64,000 nt of DNA, taken from NCBI RefSeq assembly GCF_000430505.1, contig NZ_AUMD01000012.1, forward strand, positions 186,001 to 250,000. The letters run 5' to 3'. Below, one piece after another: positions 55,903 to 64,000 of this stretch. The translations under genes were made by a program, and so were the position numbers. The DNA is from Eisenibacter elegans DSM 3317. Lineage in GTDB: Bacteria > Bacteroidota > Bacteroidia > Cytophagales > Microscillaceae. Below the pieces are notes generated by a model. That model did not search any database and was not told the origin of the DNA. It worked only from the letters and a program-made list of their open reading frames with translations. Numbering within the stretch: position 1 is the stretch's first letter; every line of letters begins with the position of its first letter.

Positions 55903-56041
55903 TAGTGTTTTTAGGGGATACAAATGTACAGCGCTTTTTTGGTTTTGCAAAAAGGCGGTTCAATATTTTTTAGCGCCAGCCTTGCGTGTGACTTGTGCGT
56001 GGTCCCCATAGGTGGGGCTGATTCCTTGTTACAAAGGGTTT

Positions 56042-57481
56042 TTAGGCCAAGGTCAAATGCCGTTGGGCGAGTTGTTGTAGGTGTTGGAGCAGGGTATGGA
56101 GATGCACCTCTTCTGTAAAGGGGCTCATCAGGGTTGTACGCAAATAGACCCGCCCGCGCAACTTGGTACGAACAATAAAAAAGCTGCCTTCTTGCACCAA
56201 GGCGGTGTGTATGGCCTCATTGAGTGTATCGGTTTGGGTGTCGTCCAGTCCTTCTTGCCGATATCGGAAGCAGACGATGTTGCTCATCGGGGTTAAGAAA
56301 AGCTCAAAGTCGGGCTGTGCTTCGAGGATAGTAGCAAAGCGGCGGGCTAGGTCAAAGCGACTGGTAACGTAGGCATCAAACACGCGGGTGTCGTACTGCT
56401 GTAGGGTCAGGAATATCTTCACCCCCATACTCGACTTGGTACACTCCAGTGTACGTTTGCCTAGCGTAAACCACTCTTGGTCTTCTTGAGCCCATAGGTA
56501 ATCGGCTTTTTGGGCAAAGGTACGGTATGATTCGTGCCCTCGACGGAACATCACTGCCGTTACCAAGGAGGGCATCATCAGCATTTTGTGGTAGTCTACA
56601 ATCACCGAATCTGCTAGCTCAATACCGGCCAGCAGGGTTTTGTATTGGGGACTGAAGATAGCTCCGCCGCCGTGTGCGGCATCTACGTGAAACCACAGTC
56701 CTGCTGTTTGGGCAAAGGCCGCTAGGGCTTGCAAATCATCAAAAGTGCCCGTGGCTGTGGTACAAGCATTGCCCACCAAACCCACGACATGCAGCCCTGC
56801 GGCTTGTGCTTGGGCATAGGTTTGGGCGAGGCGCTCAGGGTCGATTTGGTATTGTTTGTTTACAGGCAGGTGTACCAGTTGGCTGTCGGCCAAACCCATC
56901 GCACGAAAAGCCCTTGCTACAGAATAATGCGACTCCTCAGAGACCATCCAGGCGGCTTGGTGTAGGGCTATTCCCAGTGCCTCACAGCGGATTTTGGTAG
57001 CTCCCAGCAGGGCGGTAAAATTACCAAGAGAGCCACCCGAAGTCAAAAAGCCCTCTGATTGGGTATCCCAGCCTAGGTGTTGGGCCAAGTGTTGGGTAAC
57101 GATGCGCTCCATCACGACGGCAGGGCTGCCCATTTCATACACAGCCACCCCAGCATTGAGGGTGCGCCCCACAAAGTCTGACAGTGCCGCCAAGGGCAAT
57201 GCCGCCGTTACCTGATGCCCCATATAGTGGGGGTGGTGTAGACGAATGGTATGCGCCAGCAACTGCTCTACAAAAGCCGGCACACTGTCGGGCTTTGTCA
57301 GCGTTTCCTGCCATTGTACCAGCATTGCCTCCGGGGTTTGGTAAGGCAGCGCCTGCGTATAGTGCCCTTGTTGGGCATTGGCGAGGTGGTCGGCCAGCAG
57401 GTCTACCAGTGCGTGGCCTTGCTCTCGAAAGCGCTCAGGGTCGTAGGCGTGGCGCAGTATGTCTGTCAGAGCTTGATTCAT
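56042..57481 (-). CDS. Group II PLP-dependent decarboxylase
   Basis: 479 residues. PLP-binding Lys299 is in DYHKMLMMP, after VDAAHGGGAIFSPQYKTLLAGIELADS. SGGSLGNFTALLGA and SVARAFRAMGLADSQLVHLPV are the other family blocks. The group contains aromatic amino acid, glutamate, diaminobutyrate and sulfinoalanine decarboxylases. The N-terminal HHPHYMGHQVTAALPLAALSDFVG form is like diaminobutyrate or aromatic amino acid decarboxylases, but I cannot assign the substrate. Single gene, 39 bases from apbE on the same strand. Confidence 0.85.
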   Translation of the reverse strand: MNQALTDILRHAYDPERFREQGHALVDLLADHLANAQQGHYTQALPYQTPEAMLVQWQETLTKPDSVPAFVEQLLAHTIRLHHPHYMGHQVTAALPLAALSDFVGRTLNAGVAVYEMGSPAVVMERIVTQHLAQHLGWDTQSEGFLTSGGSLGNFTALLGATKIRCEALGIALHQAAWMVSEESHYSVARAFRAMGLADSQLVHLPVNKQYQIDPERLAQTYAQAQAAGLHVVGLVGNACTTATGTFDDLQALAAFAQTAGLWFHVDAAHGGGAIFSPQYKTLLAGIELADSVIVDYHKMLMMPSLVTAVMFRRGHESYRTFAQKADYLWAQEDQEWFTLGKRTLECTKSSMGVKIFLTLQQYDTRVFDAYVTSRFDLARRFATILEAQPDFELFLTPMSNIVCFRYRQEGLDDTQTDTLNEAIHTALVQEGSFFIVRTKLRGRVYLRTTLMSPFTEEVHLHTLLQHLQQLAQRHLTLA

Positions 57482-57520
57482 AGGAGCTTATGGGTGGTTC
57501 TGAGAGAGTAAATCCCGGGT

Positions 57521-58531
57521 TTAGTTTTCAAGCAATTTGGCTAATTCGGGAGTAATATATGTCTTGGTGCCTCCCTTGGCATCTGAGTAGATGAGGAGTG
57601 CATCGAGTTCGGGATGTTTTTCTAAAAATTTTTTCCCCTCTTCTAAGCCCAACACCATCAGGACTGTGGCCATGGCATCGGCAGTGGTGGCATCAGGGGC
57701 AAGTACCGTAGCACTGAGCAAGCTGTGTTGTACGGGGTAACCCGTTTTGGGGTCGATGGTATGCGAGTATTTCACCCCATCTTTGACATAAAACTTACGG
57801 TAGTTGCCCGAAGTAACCAAGGCCCGATTGCTCAAGGGAATGATGGCCTGAAAATCGTCTTGTTGTACAGGGTTCACTATAGCAATACCCCAAGGTTTAC
57901 CGTCTTTATTTACACCTTTACAGCGGACTTCACCACTGATTTCAATCATATAGTTTTGTATACCTTTGGCCTCAAACATCTCTGCAACGAGGTCTACGGC
58001 ATAGCCCGGAGCGATGGAGTTGAAGTCAATCACAATGCCGGGTTGGCTTTTACGAACCTGTTTTTGGTCGAAGCTGATTTTGTCAAATCCCACGAGCTGA
58101 AGCAAGGAGTCAATCACAAGGCTGTCGGGCTGTACTTCTTGTTTGAAACCGAAGCCCCAAGCATTGACCAACGGCCCTACAGTAGGGTCAAAAGCGCCGC
58201 CGGATTGCTCGTAGATTTTGCGTGAGGCCTCCAAGACTTGGTAAAAGTGAGGGCAGCCAAATGTGTGTGACATTCCTTGGTTGAAGCGGGAAATCTCTGA
58301 CTTGGGGTCGTAAGTAGAGAGGCAGGTATTGAACTCTTCCAGAAACTTATCGACTTCGGGCTTGAGCTTGCGAGCCTGCGCATCGAGGTATTTGATGGTA
58401 TAGACGCTACCCATCGCCTCTCCATAAAACTCCATAGGAACGAGTGCCTGCGACTCGCGATAGAGGTATACCAAACCGACAATTACAATCAGGATAAGGG
58501 AGTAAAGGGCATTTTTTGCAGTGTTGTTCAT
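57521..58531 (-). CDS. apbE: FAD:protein FMN transferase (ApbE)
   Basis: 336 residues. An N-terminal helix (LYSLILIVIVGLVYLY) anchors or exports the protein. AMGSVYTIKYL, FDPTVGPLVNAWGFG, and the Mg-binding HTIDPKTGYPVQHSLLSATVLAPDATTADAMATVLMVLG are the ApbE blocks. The enzyme attaches FMN to Thr or Ser residues of flavoproteins such as Na+-NQR and Rnf subunits. The Cys after the anchor is missing, so it is not a typical lipoprotein. Confidence 0.93.
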   Translation of the reverse strand: MNNTAKNALYSLILIVIVGLVYLYRESQALVPMEFYGEAMGSVYTIKYLDAQARKLKPEVDKFLEEFNTCLSTYDPKSEISRFNQGMSHTFGCPHFYQVLEASRKIYEQSGGAFDPTVGPLVNAWGFGFKQEVQPDSLVIDSLLQLVGFDKISFDQKQVRKSQPGIVIDFNSIAPGYAVDLVAEMFEAKGIQNYMIEISGEVRCKGVNKDGKPWGIAIVNPVQQDDFQAIIPLSNRALVTSGNYRKFYVKDGVKYSHTIDPKTGYPVQHSLLSATVLAPDATTADAMATVLMVLGLEEGKKFLEKHPELDALLIYSDAKGGTKTYITPELAKLLEN

Positions 58532-58826
58532 ACGTAAAGCAAGAGATGTTGATATGCCAACAAAGATACATCAACTCTAGGGAGAATCCATAACAGATTA
58601 CAAGTATGCGTATGTTGAGACACCCAATTACTTATTCCCACCAGAATTAGTCCGGGAAGAGCACGAGATGAAAACCCTTACGCATCAAGAAAATCAAATT
58701 TGGTGAATGATGGTATAACGCTTTATCAACGGCTGATGTTTGGACAAACAGACGGGAATAGAAGGGGGATAAATTATTCCTTATTTCAGGCATCAAGGCG
58801 CTTCTTTTGTCTCCGATGAGCACCTT

Positions 58827-59552
58827 TTGAGCTGTGTACAAACTCTACACACATCATACCTCAAGGCTAAAGCCAATATCAACAAAACAAAGTTTTACAA
58901 CAATAAAATAGATGTTGTCAAGCTGATATTTGATGCCAAGTTCAATCATATGACAGAAGCGCAAATCATTGAAGCAGAAATATTGAGACAAATAGACAAA
59001 TCAATCAACAATGCGATAGGCAAGTTTCACGAACAAGTATTGGGCGGAATCCAAGGGTTTGAACAAGGGCAAGCCAGCGGGTTTGATATCAAGGCGACAG
59101 ACAATACCCTCTTTGACGATATCAAAAACAAGCACAACACAATGAATAGTAGTGCTGCTGAGAGCTTATTCCAAAAGCTGTCCCGCTATGCAGATACACA
59201 CAAAAAAGCCAAGTGTTATTGGGTGCAAATTTTGGCTAAAAGTAGCTTCACAGAGCTTTGGAGCGGGGATATCAATGGCAAAGAATATAGCCATAGCCGC
59301 GTATACAAAATCTCAGGAGACCAATTCTACCACCTACTCACTGGTAGCCCGACGGCTTTTTTTGATTTGTATAAGGTGCTTCCTAAAGTGATAGAAGATT
59401 TTTTGAATGGCACGGCTTCTAGGGTTTATTCGGCTACATCCACCGACATTGTTGCCAACATTGAAGCGGCAGCAAAAACCAGCCACCGCTCCGTGATAGA
59501 TCAAATCACTTTTGACAACTTCGATTATTACGCAGGTTTCGACAGACTGTAG
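58827..59552 (+). CDS. Type II restriction endonuclease, Eco47II/Sau96I-like
   Basis: 241 residues from a TTG at 58827. NKTKFYNNKIDVVKLIFDAKFN, EAEILRQIDKSINNAIGKFHEQVLG and DDIKNKHNTMNSSAAESLFQKL match the Eco47II family of GGNCC-cutting enzymes. GFDI...DDIKNK is the PD-(D/E)xK core with Asp in place of the Glu common in relatives. The frame is open to 58773, and the upstream residues (FVSDEHLL) also look like the family's N-terminus. No ATG is in that stretch; IPYF begins with ATT. The true start may therefore be lost or a rare codon. It converges on the methyltransferase gene, overlapping by 25 bases. Confidence 0.72.
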   Translation: MSCVQTLHTSYLKAKANINKTKFYNNKIDVVKLIFDAKFNHMTEAQIIEAEILRQIDKSINNAIGKFHEQVLGGIQGFEQGQASGFDIKATDNTLFDDIKNKHNTMNSSAAESLFQKLSRYADTHKKAKCYWVQILAKSSFTELWSGDINGKEYSHSRVYKISGDQFYHLLTGSPTAFFDLYKVLPKVIEDFLNGTASRVYSATSTDIVANIEAAAKTSHRSVIDQITFDNFDYYAGFDRL

Positions 59553-60766
59553 TATCGATTCAAGAATTTGACAATGGCATACCCCAACTCTTGGCCTAGG
59601 TTTACAGGTACAGCATTACCAATCTGTTTGTATTGTTGTGCCATAGAGCTGGCAAACACCCAATCGTCGGGGAAGGTCTGAATGCGGGCGTACTCTCTGA
59701 CCGTAAAAGGACGTGTTTCCTCGGGGTGGCAGCGCTCCGTTTGTTTTTGTGCAGGGCTACAGGTCAGCGTCAGCGAGGGCTCATCCCATCCAATGCGTCA
59801 CGCCATGCCGGTTTTGCCCCCACCCAAGTAGAAGCTACCGCCCATATAGGCCTTTTGAATATCCGGCGGTAAGTCGCGCCAGTAACCTTTGGGCGGCACC
59901 AAATCAAGCACTTTTTTCTTGTGTTCGGGGTAGCTTACGCCTATCGACGGCGGTACATCCGTATCATAAAGCGACCCTTTTTTGAGCGCATCCTTTAGGG
60001 TATAAATCCGCTTGTGTGGTTTGGGGTAATCAAAATGGAGGTCAATGTCTTTCCGCACCCCTACCAAAATCAATCGTTCGCGTTTTTGCGGAACACGATA
60101 TTGAACGGCCTTGAGTACCTGCACCGGAACAACTTGGTAACCAATCTCATCCAAGATAGAAATCATCCCTTGCAAAGTCTTACCTTTGGCGTGGCTCAGC
60201 AACCCCCGCACATTTTCACCAATACACAAGGCCGGGCGAACCTCTTGTACTACTCTTGCAAACTCATAGAACAGCGTGCCTCTTGCATCTTCCAAACCAA
60301 GTTTTTTGCCCGCATAGCTGAAGGCTTGGCACGGAAAACTACCCGTAACTACGTCGACCTGCCCGTGGTATTGGCTGAAATCATAGTTTTTGATATCTCC
60401 TTCTAATACTTGCCACTGAGGCCGGTTTTGCCGCAAGGTTTGGCAAGCCCACTTATCCAGCTCATTCAAGGCCACACAGTGAAGCCCGGCTTTTTCTAAA
60501 CCAATCGCAAGGCCGCCTGCGCCCGCAAAAAGCTCCAACACACCATAACGATGGTCAGGAGTAACATAATTAGACACCTCGTGGGAAACATCCTCGGCGA
60601 AGAGTGACCCTAAGAGTTGGGCTACATCATTTTTGTGGTACATTCGATAATTAGAAACAGGCTCTCTGACAGCATTTAAGATGCCTTCTTTATCCCATCT
60701 TCGCAAAGTTTCTTTACTTTTGCCAATTATTTCGGCTGCTTCTGCTAACGACAAGTAATCTTTCAT
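59528..60766 (-). pseudogene. HTH-fused DNA (cytosine-5)-methyltransferase with in-frame premature TGA
   Basis: Starts at the ATG at 60766 with the Shine-Dalgarno AAGGTGG five bases ahead, unusually good for this genome. Residues 1-50 (LSLAEAAEIIGKSKETLRRWDKEGIL) are a MerR-like HTH. Then motif I FAGAGG (80-85), GSFPCQ with Cys146, ENV (184-186) and VPQKRERL (225-232). TGA occurs at codon 323 (59798-59800) after GGGKTGMA. The frame goes on without change: RIGWDEPSLTLTCSP, motif IX RPFTVREYARIQTFPDDW and motif X IGNAVPVNL, ending at 59528. Relatives have Arg at the stop, so CGA to TGA is likely. Motifs IX and X are lost unless the stop is read through. Confidence 0.85.
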
Positions 60767-60944
60767 AATAACCACCTTATTAAACCTTGGGCAATGGTTA
60801 CAGATTTAGGGATATTTTCGGCAACATAAAATATTCACCCTCAAAATACTTTCCTCTCAAGCGTGGAACACTTCGCCGCCCTTGTGGGTTTAATAATCTA
60901 TCAACTGAGACAATAAAACAGACGGTTTTTATCAATTACCCCTT

Positions 60945-62048
60945 ATGAGTCTTACTCCCGAACATATACTCAAAGCCTTGGGCACGGTCGAAGAACCAGA
61001 CCTCAAGCGCGACCTTGTGTCGCTCAATATGATACGCGACATCGAAATCGAAGGCACCAAGGTGGCCTTTACGGTGATGCTCACCACCCCGGCCTGCCCC
61101 CTGAAAGAAAAAATACGCCAAGACTGCGAAAACGCTCTCGAAACCCACGTAGCCAAGCCTCTTGGTTTGGCACTTGAGGTAGAAGTACGGATGGCCGCCG
61201 AGGTTACGACCTCTGCTACTATCGGCCTGCCCAATGTCAAAAATATCATCGCCGTAGGCTCCGGCAAGGGCGGCGTAGGCAAATCTACCGTTACGGCCAA
61301 TCTCGCCGCAGCCCTCGCCCGTACCGGCGCATCCGTAGGCATCATCGATGCCGACATCTCCGGCCCCTCTATCCCCATTATGTTTGGGGTGGAAGAAGAG
61401 CGCCCCGACATTGCCGAAATCGACGGACGACAGATGATCATTCCCATCCGTAAGTATGGCATCAAAATCATCTCGATGGGCTTCCTCGCCTCTGCCGAAA
61501 CGCCCATTGCTTGGCGCGGCCCTATGGCTAGTAAGGCTCTCCGCCAGTTCCTCACCGAAACCGAGTGGGGCGAGCTAGACTACCTGCTCATCGACCTCCC
61601 TCCGGGTACAAGCGACATCCACCTGACCCTCGTGCAGGCCGTACCCGTTACCGGAGCTGTCATCGTTACTACCCCTCAAAAGGTCGCCGTAGCCGATGCC
61701 CTCAAGGCCGTCGGGATGTTCAAGCAAGATCCCGTAAATGTCCCCTTGTTAGGAATTGTCGAAAATATGGCGTATTTTACCCCTGCTGAGCTTCCCGAAA
61801 ACCGATACTACATCTTCGGCCAAGGCGGTGGGCAGGTACTCTCTCAACAACACCAAATCCCCTTCCTAGGCGAAGTACCCCTCGTACAGAGCATCCGCGA
61901 AGGGGGCGACGAAGGCGAGCCGGCTATTTTCCAAGCCGACCCCCTCATCCGCAAAGCATTCGAAGAAGCCGCCCAAAAGCTCGCCCAGCAGGTGGCCATT
62001 CGCAATGCGACCCAAGACAAAACCAAGCCCGTGTCCATCGTCCGCTAA
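60945..62048 (+). CDS. Iron-sulfur cluster carrier ATPase (Mrp/ApbC)
   Basis: 367 residues. Residues about 5-80 form a DUF59/MIP18-like domain. The P-loop GKGGVGKS is at 107-114, followed by AALARTGASVGIIDADISGPSIPIMFG, the Mrp form of the deviant Walker ATPase, and LIDLPPGTSDIHLTLVQ. In most Mrp proteins a CxxC pair follows ENM; here it is ENMAYFTPAELPENRYYIFG with no Cys, as in other Bacteroidota members I recall. It loads or moves Fe-S clusters. nfu is downstream. Confidence 0.9.
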   Translation: MSLTPEHILKALGTVEEPDLKRDLVSLNMIRDIEIEGTKVAFTVMLTTPACPLKEKIRQDCENALETHVAKPLGLALEVEVRMAAEVTTSATIGLPNVKNIIAVGSGKGGVGKSTVTANLAAALARTGASVGIIDADISGPSIPIMFGVEEERPDIAEIDGRQMIIPIRKYGIKIISMGFLASAETPIAWRGPMASKALRQFLTETEWGELDYLLIDLPPGTSDIHLTLVQAVPVTGAVIVTTPQKVAVADALKAVGMFKQDPVNVPLLGIVENMAYFTPAELPENRYYIFGQGGGQVLSQQHQIPFLGEVPLVQSIREGGDEGEPAIFQADPLIRKAFEEAAQKLAQQVAIRNATQDKTKPVSIVR

Positions 62049-62108
62049 CACATAGTACCAAAAGAGGCGCTTGTTTGTTTGATGGATTTGGGGCTTCCCC
62101 CGCGCCCC

Positions 62109-62127
62109 CGGCTGTGGAACACAGCCG
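62109..62127. repeat. GC-rich palindrome between mrp and nfu
   Basis: CGGCTGTG GAA CACAGCCG, a perfect 8-bp stem with a three-base loop. The surrounding 261-base gap is GC-rich and also contains GCGCTTGCGC at 62147-62156, the core of the palindrome behind gatB. Confidence 0.5.
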
Positions 62128-62309
62128 TGAGCCACGGGGTCGGGCAGCGCTTGCGCTAGCATCCTTCGCACTCTCGCGCTCGGATGTCCCTAAGCCGCTT
62201 ACGCACGACTGTTTCCTAGGCCGCAGCCTGTGCCAGTTTGTACTCAACGTGGTTATTTGCCAATCCTGAAAAAGGGTTGATACGCCTATAAAACCTCACA
62301 TCACCCATT

Positions 62310-62561
62310 ATGACCGAACAATTAGAACTCCATCAGCGCGTAGAAACCGCTCTCGACACCATCAGGCCTTACCTCAAAGCCGACGGTGGAGATGTAAAAG
62401 TGCTCGAAGTAACACCCGAAGGAAAGGTGATGCTAGAGCTGCTCGGCTCTTGTGGTTCCTGCCCTATGTCCAAGATGACTATGCGTGCAGGCATCGAAGA
62501 GTCCATCCGCAAGGCTGTCCCTGAAGTTACCGCAGTAGAGGCAATTAATGTGGCTCCATAA
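62310..62561 (+). CDS. Nfu-type Fe-S scaffold (NifU C-terminal domain)
   Basis: 83 residues: one NifU-like domain. TIRPYLKADGGDVKVLEV and GSCGSCPMSKMTMRAGIEESIRKAVPEV hold the CxxC pair Cys48 and Cys51. It carries an Fe-S cluster to target proteins. Its gene follows the mrp/apbC gene, another Fe-S carrier, across 261 bases. The last 14 bases overlap the metalloprotease gene. Confidence 0.9.
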   Translation: MTEQLELHQRVETALDTIRPYLKADGGDVKVLEVTPEGKVMLELLGSCGSCPMSKMTMRAGIEESIRKAVPEVTAVEAINVAP

Positions 62562-64000
62562 TAGCTCCCGAGCGCAGCTATTTTTTGTACCCGGAGCGGT
62601 AATACTTCGGGTATTGCTTTTTTGCTATGCCACAGCCTTTGCCCAAACCCCTGCCGATACGGTGGCTGCTTGGCAGCGGTGTGGCACTCCCGCCGCTCCC
62701 TATGCCTTTGACCAGTGGCTACAAGAGCGCCGTACTTACCAGCCTCGCCAAGACGACAGCCTGCTGTGGCAAATCCCCGTAGTGGTACACATCATCCATC
62801 GGGGCGAAGCCATCGGGACGGGCAGCAACCTCTCTGACGAGCGTATCCTCTCCCAAATCCGTGTCCTCAACGAAGACTTTGGCCGCCACCCCAATACCAA
62901 TGGGTTCAACACCCACCCCGCCGGAGCCGATACCCGCATCCGATTTGTATTGGCACAACAAGATCCGCAGGGCGAAGCCACTAGCGGCATTGTGCGTATC
63001 AATGGCCAGCGCAGCCTGTGGCGGCGGCAGGATTGGCCCACCCTCAGTCAGCTGAGCTATTGGAACAGCGAAGACTACCTCAACATTTGGGTCTGTGAGC
63101 TAGACGGCTTCCTTGGCCTAGCCTCCTTTCCGGAGAGCGACCTCGGCGGGCTGAGTGCCCAAGCCCAAAATCCACTCACTGACGGTCTCATCATCAACCA
63201 TCGTTACTTTGGCATCACCGACAGCCCCCCCTTCAACCTTGGCCGCACGACTACCCACGAAGTCGGCCATTACCTCGGCCTGCGCCACACTTGGGGCGAC
63301 CTGAGCAATTGCGACGGCAGCGATTTTTGCGATGATACCCCGCCGGCCTTTGGCCCTACCACCGGATGCCCCACCCAAGGCCGCACCCTCTGTAGTACCG
63401 TGCCCGAAATGTTTGAAAACTACATGGACTACACCCACGATGCCTGTATGCGTATTTTTACCCAATGCCAAGCCCAGCGTATGCAGACCGTCTTGACACA
63501 CAGCCCCCGCCGCAAGACCCTGCGCAATTCGCCCGGCCTATCGCCACCCATCACCGACGAGCTAGATGCAGGTGTAGGCCAAATCGTCTCCCTCCAAACC
63601 AATACCTGCGAGCAACGCATCCGACCAGTAGTACGCCTGCGCAATTATAGCCGCATTCCCTTGCTCAGAGCCACACTCATCGTCCGGATACAGGGGCAGG
63701 AACTATACCGCTATACTTGGGTAGGGCAGCTGAACACCCTCGCCCAAACCACGATTGAGCTGCCCTTTGTAGACTTGCCCCCGGGCAGCTACCATATCGA
63801 CATCAGCAGTACTGCTCCCAATGGCCAAGCCGATGCCAACCCTGCCAATGACGGCATCCGGCAATCATTTCGTATCGAGGCAGTACAGTCCCTGCCCTTC
63901 GTGGCCAACTTTGAAGGTGCTTTCCCCTTCGACCCTCCTTGGGAAATCCGCAACCCCGATGTGTCACTGACTTGGACACCCTACCCACTCCCGCCCATAG
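62548..64000 (+). CDS. Secreted M43 (pappalysin-like) zinc metalloprotease, 3' end outside window
   Basis: 484 codons visible and still open at the window edge. The ATG at 62548 overlaps the end of nfu. A signal peptide is probable (VILRVLLFCYATAFAQ). After a propeptide-like start come VVVHIIHRGEAIGTGSNLSDERILSQI and the zinc site HEVGHYLGLRH, then the Met-turn NYMDYTHD. This is the HExxHxxGxxH...YMDY pattern of M43 (pappalysin/cytophagalysin) enzymes. The GDLSNCDGSDFCDDTPP loop with Cys pairs is also typical. Later residues look like beta-sandwich domains. A C-terminal secretion signal may lie outside. Confidence 0.85.
   Translation, partial: MWLHNSSRAQLFFVPGAVILRVLLFCYATAFAQTPADTVAAWQRCGTPAAPYAFDQWLQERRTYQPRQDDSLLWQIPVVVHIIHRGEAIGTGSNLSDERILSQIRVLNEDFGRHPNTNGFNTHPAGADTRIRFVLAQQDPQGEATSGIVRINGQRSLWRRQDWPTLSQLSYWNSEDYLNIWVCELDGFLGLASFPESDLGGLSAQAQNPLTDGLIINHRYFGITDSPPFNLGRTTTHEVGHYLGLRHTWGDLSNCDGSDFCDDTPPAFGPTTGCPTQGRTLCSTVPEMFENYMDYTHDACMRIFTQCQAQRMQTVLTHSPRRKTLRNSPGLSPPITDELDAGVGQIVSLQTNTCEQRIRPVVRLRNYSRIPLLRATLIVRIQGQELYRYTWVGQLNTLAQTTIELPFVDLPPGSYHIDISSTAPNGQADANPANDGIRQSFRIEAVQSLPFVANFEGAFPFDPPWEIRNPDVSLTWTPYPLPPI

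Overview
The window looks like ordinary chromosome from a Bacteroidota bacterium, most likely of the Cytophagales type. Three things point there: promoters of the TAnnTTTG class with few Shine-Dalgarno sequences; family content (DUF4199, DUF4369-TlpA, paired ECF sigma/anti-sigma genes, an M43 metalloprotease); and an F-type ATP synthase cluster without atpD and atpC. Composition is fairly even, but two stretches (about 27.6-29.4 kb and 58.55-60.85 kb) look visibly richer in A+T.

Layout. 0-7 kb: a cut DUF4199 membrane protein, a class III aminotransferase, hemE and smc, all on the minus strand. 7-10.4 kb: a lone SCP2-domain protein facing an acyl-CoA dehydrogenase that carries its own SCP2 domain, then two identical tRNA-Val genes. 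10.5-14.5 kb: a minus-strand run of a phasin-like protein, a MazG-like hydrolase, a TPR protein and an Ig-like lipoprotein. 15-21.4 kb: a NosL-like lipoprotein, then atpI-like/atpB/E/F/H/A/G. 21.5-27.6 kb: an OmpA-like protein, purB, and a three-gene set of HAMP-GAF-coiled-coil receptor, STAS-like protein and an unknown. 27.7-29.4 kb: a decayed ATPase plus partner module resembling phage-defence pairs. 29.4-36.8 kb: two hotdog-type proteins, a membrane protein and glycosyltransferase, acpH, moxR, dxr with a 37-residue membrane protein just upstream, and a zinc-ribbon protein. 36.8-38.6 kb: an ECF sigma factor followed by a membrane anti-sigma-like protein fused to a trypsin-like protease. 38.9-46.7 kb: gatB, TlpA-like lipoprotein, biotin carrier protein, hemL, an SDR reductase and a BtaA/BtaB-like pair for betaine lipid. 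46.8-48.6 kb: a second ECF sigma operon with a Spy-like periplasmic protein. 48.8-58.5 kb: rimO, ruvB, rsmE, yggS, pdhB, ispD, accA, tRNA-Leu, a PLP decarboxylase and apbE. 58.8-60.8 kb: a type II restriction-modification locus whose methyltransferase is cut by an in-frame TGA. 60.9-64 kb: mrp/apbC, an Nfu-type scaffold, and a secreted M43 metalloprotease that runs off the window.

Most genes are housekeeping (haem, purines, isoprenoids, fatty acids, translation, repair, ATP synthesis). The parts that deserve a second look are the two damaged mobile-type loci (ATPase/partner and restriction-modification), the SCP2/dehydrogenase pair with a shared 18-bp repeat, the sigma/anti-sigma-protease pair, the receptor-STAS module and the betaine-lipid pair. 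Promoter and terminator calls were made by eye. Family assignments rest on recognised motifs, not on a database search.
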